Notes under the pieces: generated by a model
Databases searched by the model: none
Told to the model about the DNA's origin: nothing
What the model saw: the letters and a program-made list of their open reading frames with translations, nothing else
DNA from: Ignavibacteriales bacterium
Lineage (GTDB): Bacteria; Bacteroidota; Ignavibacteria; Ignavibacteriales; Ignavibacteriaceae
Assembly (NCBI GenBank): GCA_020061995.1
Contig: JAGUXE010000121.1
Location: forward strand, 1-5,622
Direction: 5' to 3'
DNA length: 5,622 nt
Shown here: in pieces, positions 1 to 4,618 of the stretch
Layout of the letters: the number at the start of each line of letters is the position of its first letter
Position numbering within the stretch: position 1 is the stretch's first letter
Made by a program: the position numbers and the translations under genes

Positions 1-236
1 AAAAGGAAACCGAAGTAAATTCCTGAACAACGCGCGCACACCGCAAACTTAGTATCACAGTAGTGCAAAGACCGGCTGTCGATTTGATGACATATGTGAC
101 CGAAGAAATTATATACAACTGATGAAATAAAGTGGGCGCCTGTGAAATAGGAAATTAACAAGGGCGATAATAATAACAGACACCACGCCGTGACTGCGGC
201 GAGTAAAAAGAGATATGTTTTCTTATTGTGTTCCAT
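1..236 (-). CDS. DUF2085 family membrane protein, N-terminal part (runs off left edge)
   Basis: Reading the minus strand from the ATG at 236-234 gives 78 codons with no stop before the window edge. The N-terminus is short and basic (residues 1-8), followed by a hydrophobic membrane segment at about 9-31. Then comes the family's diagnostic block: C49-H50-Q51, R55-S56, C60, and C67-A-R-C70 followed by G72, Y74 and G76. This CHQ...RS...C...CARC-G-Y-G pattern is what I know from DUF2085, a family of small bacterial integral membrane proteins of unknown biochemical role. The paired Cys/His could bind a metal or haem, but that is inference. The rest of the protein, probably more transmembrane helices, lies outside the window. 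It is divergent from the speB-like gene. Family call is strong from the motif; function is unknown. Confidence 0.85.
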   Translation of the reverse strand, partial: MEHNKKTYLFLLAAVTAWCLLLLSPLLISYFTGAHFISSVVYNFFGHICHQIDSRSLHYCDTKFAVCARCSGIYFGFL

Positions 237-247
237 TTATTTTATCG

Positions 248-279
248 AGAAGTTAATAGAAATAAATGAGAGAATCAAA
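248..279 (-). promoter_or_regulatory. Candidate promoter for the DUF2085 gene
   Basis: On the minus strand a TTTG (279-276) is followed after 20 bp by TAACTTCT (255-248), which matches 6 of 8 positions of the Bacteroidota -7 consensus TAnnTTTG. The predicted transcription start would be only a few bases from the ATG at 236, an uncomfortably short leader. Weak pattern evidence only. Confidence 0.2.
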
Positions 280-285
280 TCTTTG

Positions 286-293
286 TAAATTTG
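286..293 (+). promoter_or_regulatory. Candidate -7 element for the speB-like gene
   Basis: TAAATTTG is an exact match to the Bacteroidota -7 consensus TAnnTTTG and would place the transcript start about 20 nt before the ATG at 320. No convincing -33 TTTG lies 19-21 bp upstream, so this is tentative. If correct, it rules out the in-frame ATG at 266 as the start of translation. Confidence 0.2.
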
Positions 294-319
294 AAAGATT
301 TAAGCTATATTTTGTCATT

Positions 320-1219
320 ATGAGAACATTAAATATTGAAAAGAACTTTCTTGGAATTGAAGATGAATTATCTTCATTTGAAAAATCAAAAGTGGTCATC
401 CTACCCATCCCCTACGAAGCAACTGTAAGCTACGGCGGCGGAACACGGAATGGACCGGAGGCGATACTTAATGCCTCGCACTATGTCGAGTTTTACGATG
501 AGGAAACGGAAAGAGAAGTTTTCAACGAATTCGGTATAGCTACACTTGAACCTTTAGATTTCACAGGTCTAAACGAAGAAAATTCTTTGGGATTGATTTA
601 CAACAATTCAAAAAAATTGATTCAAGAAGGTAAGTTCGCTATATCGCTCGGTGGTGAGCATACAATTTCACAAGCTTTGATTGTTCCTTATGCTGAAAAA
701 TACACAGACCTCTCTGTTTTACACATAGACGCACATTCAGATTTACGGAAAGATTATTTGGGGAATAAATATAGCCACGCATCTGTAATGGCTCGCGTTT
801 GTGAATATCTTGACCCAAATAGAATTGTTCAGGTTGGAATCAGAGCGCAATGTATTGAAGAAGTAGAATTTATTAGAGAGAACGGAATAATCACACTGTA
901 TACACACGAAATTCGTGCCGGCAAGTATAGAAAAATTATAAAAGATTGGGATGACTTTGCAATAGAGAAATTGAGCGATAATGTTTATTTAACTTTCGAT
1001 GTAGATGGATTCGACCCTTCAATAATGCCAGCGACTGGGACACCTGAGCCAAACGGATTGCTTTGGCATGAAACTATGACGCTGCTTCGGAAATTGGGAA
1101 AAGCAAAAAACGTCGTGGGATGCGACGTAGTTGAACTTGCACCTATGGATGGGCTGCACCATCCCGATTTGACGACAGCAAAATTGGTTTCAAAGATGAT
1201 AAATTATTTTGTGAAATAA
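320..1219 (+). CDS. speB: Agmatinase / ureohydrolase (arginase superfamily)
   Basis: A complete 299-residue protein of the Mn-dependent ureohydrolase superfamily. Agmatinase hydrolyses agmatine to putrescine and urea in polyamine synthesis, in the cytoplasm. Visible motifs: LPIPYE with a [12 protein letters not shown] block at 28-49, GGEH with H114, D137-A-H139-S-D141, SHAS at 152-155, and D227-V-D229-G-F-D-P leading into PATGTPEP (237-244). H114, D137, H139, D141, D227 and D229 are the six expected metal ligands, so the enzyme should be active. The length is normal for bacterial agmatinases. I prefer the ATG at 320 because [10 protein letters not shown] begins close to the conserved fold; the in-frame ATG at 266 would add 18 unfamiliar residues. 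Substrate cannot be fixed from sequence: agmatinase is likeliest, while guanidinobutyrase or a related ureohydrolase is possible. It stands alone; decayed genes follow it. Confidence 0.9.
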   Translation: MRTLNIEKNFLGIEDELSSFEKSKVVILPIPYEATVSYGGGTRNGPEAILNASHYVEFYDEETEREVFNEFGIATLEPLDFTGLNEENSLGLIYNNSKKLIQEGKFAISLGGEHTISQALIVPYAEKYTDLSVLHIDAHSDLRKDYLGNKYSHASVMARVCEYLDPNRIVQVGIRAQCIEEVEFIRENGIITLYTHEIRAGKYRKIIKDWDDFAIEKLSDNVYLTFDVDGFDPSIMPATGTPEPNGLLWHETMTLLRKLGKAKNVVGCDVVELAPMDGLHHPDLTTAKLVSKMINYFVK

Positions 1220-1242
1220 AAGCCTTGTCGACCTCTGGGGAC

Positions 1243-1311
1243 AACAATTTGACAAAACACTGTAAAAAAGCTATACTTATAAAAATATTTAGAGGTAATA
1301 ATTTGACTAAA
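1243..1311 (+). repeat. Short same-frame duplication encoding NNLTK twice
   Basis: Bases 1243-1257 and 1297-1311 are 13/15 identical, are 54 bp (18 codons) apart, and both read Asn-Asn-Leu-Thr-Lys in one frame. NNLTK is the usual start of an ABC ATPase domain. The first copy continues H-C-K-K-A-I, which resembles a damaged version of the second copy's S-Y-G-S-F-K-A-V. It could be the remains of a second ATPase gene start, a local duplication, or chance. Confidence 0.3.
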
Positions 1312-1443
1312 TCGTACGGCAGCTTTAAAGCCGTAGATGGTATTTCTTTCGAAGTCCATCACGGTGAAATTGTTGGTTTTTTAGGACCAAACGGCGCCGG
1401 CAAAACAACCACGATGCGTATGATAACTTCTTATCTATTTCCC
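1285..1443 (+). pseudogene. ABC transporter ATP-binding protein, N-terminal fragment
   Basis: About 53 codons match the beginning of a GldA/CcmA-type ABC ATPase. Seen are [20 protein letters not shown], a GEIVGFL strand, the Walker A motif GPNGAGKTT (1384-1410) and TMRMIT followed by a Y-L-F-P turn. Everything after that is gone: no Q-loop, LSGGQ signature, Walker B or switch His, and the frame closes at a TGA at 1465-1467. The usual ATG is also missing. The bases at 1285-1296 look like a mutated Met-Leu-Glu-Val (ATA in place of ATG plus small compensating indels), leaving only TTG codons. An intact member is roughly 230-310 residues, so this is a dead fragment. It was presumably the ATPase of an export or gliding-type ABC system whose other genes were lost. 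Confidence 0.85.
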
Positions 1444-1452
1444 AAGCAAATA
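1438..1452 (+). other. Probable deletion junction joining ABC ATPase and DUF4340 remnants
   Basis: ATPase homology stops after the Phe-Pro at 1438-1443. From about 1443 a different frame reads [12 protein letters not shown], typical of the middle of a DUF4340 protein. The two halves belong to separate genes and meet out of frame with no spacer, as expected from one internal deletion. The exact breakpoint cannot be set without an intact relative. Confidence 0.6.
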
Positions 1453-2041
1453 AATTTAAAATTATGAGTTTAGTATCTTCTAACCCGACTAAACAAACAC
1501 TTTATCAAGTTGATTCGGTGTCGGGGACATAATTAAGATTCTCCGATAGGAAAGATAAAACTGTTTCTTTAATCGTCGGTAAAATGGGACCGTCGTATAT
1601 GGAGACATACGTTCGCCAACCCACTTCTAACGATGTTTACTTAGCGGAAGGATTTAATACTTGGGATATTAATAAAGAAGCTCGTGATTGGCGAGATAAA
1701 ACTATCTGCAGAGCTGATAAGGATGCAATAAATCAATTAACTTTTGAATATGCCAAAGATAAATTCATTTTAGTAAAGTTGGATACAATCAACTGGATAG
1801 TTAACAGAGACTCAGCGAATAATTCGACCGTTAATAGCTTATTCTCTTCTCTCTCCAACTTACGAACAGAAGATTTTGTGGACACAACGGTAAGTTTATC
1901 ACAACCAATCTTCAATTTCACCCGATGCCGCCCGATAGTGCAAAGTATTGGGTTACCACTTCACTATCTCCACAAGTATTTGTGATAAGTAAATATTCTG
2001 CCCAACAAATTTTAAAGCAGAAGAAAGATTTGAAGAAATAA
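1444..2041 (+). pseudogene. DUF4340 family protein, decayed C-terminal portion
   Basis: Pieces of one DUF4340 protein are spread over two frames. From 1449 to 1529 the frame reads [12 protein letters not shown] and on to QVDSVSGT, then meets TAA at 1530-1532, probably a former CAA (Gln). The same frame resumes LRFSDRKDKTVSLIVGK, then YVRQPTSNDVYLAEGF, a WRDKTI block and LSNLRTEDFVD, up to about 1890-1905. It then runs to a non-homologous stop at 1983-1985. The real C-terminus continues in another frame from about 1907: LQFHPMPPDSAKYWV, then SPQVFVISKYSAQQILKQKK and TAA at 2039-2041. DUF4340 proteins are usually membrane-anchored, of unknown function, and encoded beside ABC ATPase, permease and GldG-like genes. 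Here the N-terminal half and membrane anchor are absent. A 133-codon ORF with ATG at 1584 is the largest open piece and should not be called a gene. Confidence 0.8.
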
Positions 2042-2060
2042 GAAAGCAGATTTTTGAGCT

Positions 2061-2114
2061 GAGTTCTTTTAACGCCCGTCTTTAGACGAGTTCTCTTCCC
2101 GCCCTTGGCGGGAC
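2061..2114. repeat. Two tandem 27-bp imperfect repeats, each with a hairpin
   Basis: Units 2061-2087 and 2088-2114 both begin GAGTTCT, share a central CGCCC and end GAC, with 18 of 27 positions equal by eye. The 3' half of each unit folds differently: 2077-2081 pairs with 2084-2088 (CGTCT/AGACG) and 2097-2103 pairs with 2107-2113 (TCCCGCC, loop CTT, GGCGGGA). It lies between the dead DUF4340 gene and the convergent rsmI-like gene. There is no T-run on either side, so a classical Rho-independent terminator is not supported. A REP-like dispersed element or a transcription barrier is possible. Confidence 0.55.
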
Positions 2115-2145
2115 GGACAAAGCGCACAAAGGGTTGAATTATAAT

Positions 2146-2158
2146 TTGCATTTTGCAA
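2146..2158 (-). terminator. Weak hairpin just downstream of the rsmI-like gene
   Basis: Four bases past the minus-strand stop codon, TTGCA pairs with TGCAA around an AAA loop, followed by the AT-rich ATTATAATTC. The stem is only 5 bp and AT-rich and the tail is not a U-run. Position is the main argument; the GC-rich hairpin at 2097-2113 is an alternative end of the operon transcript. Confidence 0.2.
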
Positions 2159-2161
2159 TTT

Positions 2162-2845
2162 TCATTCTTTATCCGTTCCTTTGATAACGATTACAAATTC
2201 ACCTTTGAGGTTCCTCTCTGAAACTTTCTTATACAATTCAACTGCCGACCCATAGAAAATTTCTTCGTCAGGTAATGTTAAGTTGAAAGAGATGCAAATC
2301 TTACGAGTTCTCTCAAATACTTCAGCAATATCACGCAAGAGCTGCAAAAGTCGGTAAGGCGTATCCATCAATACCATCGTTCTCTTCTCACTCAAAAGAT
2401 TTTTCAATTCTCTCTTTCGTTCTTCCTTTTTCGGCGAGAGCCAGCCGACGAAAACAAATTTTTCGATATCGAATCCTGTAACAGTAAGAGCCAGCAAAAG
2501 GGACGATGCACCGGGGATAGGAATAATCCTAATTTTATTTGCGATTGCTTTCTTAACAAGTATTCTACCGGGGTCGGAAAAAACAGGCGTTCCTGAATCG
2601 GATACCAAAGCTATGCTCTTATTCTCCCTTAAAAATTTTAGTATCCGGTCAGACTCTTCCTGTTCGTTGTGTTCATTAAGAAGTTCAATCAGTTTATTAA
2701 TATCATAGTGTTTCAGTAACCTTTTTACTTCTTTTAATTCTTCACCGACAACGATATCAACCGATTTTAAAACATTCAGAGCACGGAGCGTAATATCATC
2801 ATAATTCCCTATTGGAGTTGCAACAAGATATAAAACGCCGGGCAT
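2162..2845 (-). CDS. rsmI: RsmI-like 16S rRNA 2'-O-methyltransferase, divergent
   Basis: A complete 227-residue protein of the tetrapyrrole-methylase fold, nearest to RsmI, which uses S-adenosylmethionine to 2'-O-methylate C1402 of 16S rRNA. Seen: LYLVATPIGNYDDITLRAL (5-23), EHNE at 58-61, SDSGTPVFSDPG (82-93), the P-G-A-S-S loop (111-115), FVFVGWLSPKK (130-140) and the closing KGEFVIVIKG (214-223). Several places where RsmI is normally strict differ: the usual AEDTR reads G-E-E-L-K (34-38), YESPHR reads M-D-T-P-Y-R (160-165), and the ELTK-xxE-xxRG stretch reads F-N-L-T-L-P-D-E-E-I-F-Y-G (187-199). It also lacks the C-terminal extension that brings E. coli RsmI to about 286 residues. The start lies 3 bp after the upstream gene's stop, with AAGGA about 10 nt before the ATG. 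Family sure, exact target less so. Confidence 0.8.
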   Translation of the reverse strand: MPGVLYLVATPIGNYDDITLRALNVLKSVDIVVGEELKEVKRLLKHYDINKLIELLNEHNEQEESDRILKFLRENKSIALVSDSGTPVFSDPGRILVKKAIANKIRIIPIPGASSLLLALTVTGFDIEKFVFVGWLSPKKEERKRELKNLLSEKRTMVLMDTPYRLLQLLRDIAEVFERTRKICISFNLTLPDEEIFYGSAVELYKKVSERNLKGEFVIVIKGTDKE

Positions 2846-2848
2846 TTA

Positions 2849-4111
2849 TCATTTTTCCTTTTCAATCATTAATTCTGTGGCCAGTTTTTTCCGTTCCTCC
2901 CAATCTTTTATTGTCATAATAATGATTGCGGTAACTGGAACTGCAATCAACAAACCTAGAAATCCTAAAAAATAGCCAAAAAGAAGAAGCGATAGAATTA
3001 ACAAAACAGGATGCAGTCCGACTTGCTTACCGAGTATGTTCGGTGAAATAACCGATGCTTCAAGAATTTGCAGGAAGCCGAATGTCGATAGCACAAATAC
3101 TATTTTAAGCCACACTGGGTCGCCGCTGAATAGCGCGACAATCAACGATAAACTCAAACTAATGAACAAACCAAAGTAAGGAATTATACTCAATACTCCC
3201 GCAATCATTCCTAATACTATTGGATATTTGATACCGAAAATAGCAAGCAAAACACCCACTAATATCCCGTGAATAAATGCCACAATGAGTGCGCCTCTCA
3301 AATATTTGCCGATTAGTTTATCAACTTTTGATAAATAATTAACAACGCTTCCTTCTTTTTTTACCGGGATGAATGATTTCATGCGATCCACTAAAAGGAC
3401 AAAATCTTTCAGCAAATAAAACGCAAGGAAGGGAATTATGAAGATGTTTATAATTTGCGTTATTAAAACCGACATACTACTGATGAAGCCGAAAACAGAT
3501 GTTAGTAAATTTTTTAATATATCTTCCAACTTTGGAGTGAGTTCTTGAGATAATCGCTCACGTGCATAGTCCGTATCTATTCCGTAATGAGTTAACCAAG
3601 CGAATATTTTCCCGTGTTTGATATAATTCACTAACTCGCCCGTTATATCCGTTATCGCCATAAAAATATTATTAAACTGCTGGATTGCCAACGGCATAAT
3701 AAAAATGATGATGGAGGCAAATACAGCCAGCAAAATAATTATAAGCATTAATGATGACAGCCATCGTTTTATGCCTTTTGTTTCCAATTTTGTGACGAGC
3801 GGGTTGAATAAGTAGGCAAGCAGTATCGCAATTATGAATGGAAGTAAAATACTTCTCAATTCGAATAAAAACCAAACTGAGAATATAATGCCCGCAAGCC
3901 ACATAAAGGTTTTGACAAACTTGATATACCGCAACGGATACAATAAAAATTCTATCGCAAAAAATATTAAGAATGGCGATACGACTGACTGAATCGAAAA
4001 AAATAGAAGTCCGATTAATAATCCTGCGGATATGAGTGTAATAATACCAATTTTACTCATCTCCGTTTCGTTGTGATGCGAATTATATTTTGATTTGTTC
4101 AAATCTTCCAT
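2849..4111 (-). CDS. AI-2E/PerM family multi-pass membrane transporter
   Basis: A 420-residue integral inner-membrane protein of the AI-2E transporter family (PerM, YdiK and TqsA relatives). Substrates vary in this family: autoinducer-2 export, Na+/H+ exchange and unknown ones, so none is assigned. Hydrophobic segments lie near residues 21-40, 43-60, 68-83, 86-104, 119-141, 205-233, 272-293, 297-330, 335-352 and 367-398. The polar stretch 142-200 is the soluble domain expected after the first family helices. Family marks are YLFNPLV (100-106), YLLKD (232-236), GKYLRGALIVA (268-278), IIPYFG (309-314) and ISPNILGKQVGLHPVL (355-370). The length exceeds the usual 340-370 because of an extra hydrophobic N-terminus (about 20-65). 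It starts 3 bp after the dut stop and ends 3 bp before rsmI, so it is co-transcribed with both. A later start at Met18 is possible but would leave a larger gap. Confidence 0.88.
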   Translation of the reverse strand: MEDLNKSKYNSHHNETEMSKIGIITLISAGLLIGLLFFSIQSVVSPFLIFFAIEFLLYPLRYIKFVKTFMWLAGIIFSVWFLFELRSILLPFIIAILLAYLFNPLVTKLETKGIKRWLSSLMLIIILLAVFASIIIFIMPLAIQQFNNIFMAITDITGELVNYIKHGKIFAWLTHYGIDTDYARERLSQELTPKLEDILKNLLTSVFGFISSMSVLITQIINIFIIPFLAFYLLKDFVLLVDRMKSFIPVKKEGSVVNYLSKVDKLIGKYLRGALIVAFIHGILVGVLLAIFGIKYPIVLGMIAGVLSIIPYFGLFISLSLSLIVALFSGDPVWLKIVFVLSTFGFLQILEASVISPNILGKQVGLHPVLLILSLLLFGYFLGFLGLLIAVPVTAIIIMTIKDWEERKKLATELMIEKEK

Positions 4112-4114
4112 GCT

Positions 4115-4558
4115 TTATTTCCCAGTATGTCCGAAACCTCCGTTTCCGCGCTCTGTTTCTTCGATTCCTTTAACTTCTTCCCAAGTAACTCGTACATAAG
4201 GCACGACAACCATTTGGGCAATACGGTCGCCTCTTCGTACCACAAAATCTGTGTTGCCAAAATTCCTGAGTATAACCTTAACTTCACCACGATAGTCGGA
4301 GTCTATTGTGCCGGGTGAATTTAATATCCCGATATTGTGATTGATTGCTAATCCACTGCGTGGTCTTATTTGTGCTTCATAACCTTGAGGCAGTTCAACC
4401 TGAAAACCAGTCGGAATCAATTGTGTTTGATTTGGTGAAATTACTAACTTATCCTCAACGGCAGCGTAGATATCCATTCCGGCAGAACCAGCAGTTGTAT
4501 ATTTGGGTAAGGGAATATCTACATCAACAGAATTGACTCGAGTGATACGGACGTTCAT
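4115..4558 (-). CDS. dut: dUTP diphosphatase (trimeric dUTPase)
   Basis: A complete 147-residue enzyme hydrolysing dUTP to dUMP and pyrophosphate, which keeps uracil out of DNA and feeds dTMP synthesis in the cytoplasm. All five motifs of the trimeric family are present in order: motif 1 AGSAGMDIYA (23-32), motif 2 RPRSGLA (65-71), motif 3 GTIDSDYRGEV (83-93) with catalytic D86 and base-stacking Y89, motif 4 RGDRIAQMV (109-117), and motif 5 RGNGGFGHTG (137-146). In motif 5 the commonest GFGSTG reads GFGHTG; the phenylalanine that caps the base is kept. Length is normal. It is first of a tight three-gene set with the PerM-like protein and RsmI. No clear Shine-Dalgarno precedes the ATG, which is common in Bacteroidota. 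Confidence 0.97.
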   Translation of the reverse strand: MNVRITRVNSVDVDIPLPKYTTAGSAGMDIYAAVEDKLVISPNQTQLIPTGFQVELPQGYEAQIRPRSGLAINHNIGILNSPGTIDSDYRGEVKVILRNFGNTDFVVRRGDRIAQMVVVPYVRVTWEEVKGIEETERGNGGFGHTGK

Positions 4559-4579
4559 AAATATTCGTAATTTTTGTGA

Positions 4580-4611
4580 AAAATATAAATTATTTCTCTC
4601 TAATAAACAAA
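4580..4611 (-). promoter_or_regulatory. Candidate promoter of the dut-perM-rsmI operon
   Basis: In the 60-bp gap between the receptor gene and dut, the minus strand holds TTTG (4611-4608), a 20-bp spacer, then TATATTTT (4587-4580), 7 of 8 with the Bacteroidota -7 consensus TAnnTTTG. Transcription would begin near 4573, giving a leader of about 15 nt before the dut ATG. The AT-richness of the gap raises the chance of a coincidental match. Confidence 0.4.
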
Positions 4612-4618
4612 TAAAAAC

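Noticed and set aside
186..201. GC-rich hairpin (CGCCG, loop TGACTG, CGGCG)
   Set aside because: It lies inside the DUF2085 coding frame (Ala-Val-Thr-Ala region) and has no T-run, so codon content explains it adequately.
1225..1467. TTG-started 80-codon ORF as an intact small ATP-binding protein
   Set aside because: It contains only the Walker A end of an ABC ATPase and lacks every other catalytic motif, so it is treated as a pseudogene fragment.
1237..1535. GGGGACA followed by AT-rich bases at 1237 and again at 1523, as possible ends of an insertion element
   Set aside because: The match is only about 7 bases plus AT-rich sequence, in direct orientation, and the second copy sits in DUF4340 coding homology; no transposase lies between.
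1733..1921. 62-codon minus-strand ORF
   Set aside because: It is antisense to clear DUF4340 homology and has no recognisable motif.
1584..1985. 133-codon ORF as an intact hypothetical protein
   Set aside because: DUF4340 homology extends upstream of its ATG and continues past its stop in another frame, so it is only the longest open piece of a decayed gene.
1918..2151. 77-codon minus-strand ORF crossing the tandem repeat
   Set aside because: It is basic and low in complexity because it reads through the hairpin repeats, then runs antisense to the DUF4340 C-terminus; it is not a plausible protein.
3672..3902. Minus-strand 76-codon ORF
   Set aside because: It overlaps the membrane-protein gene in another frame with no motif; a shadow frame.
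4099..4536. 63-codon ORFs on both strands over dut
   Set aside because: All overlap dut, which has five intact catalytic motifs; these are shadow frames.
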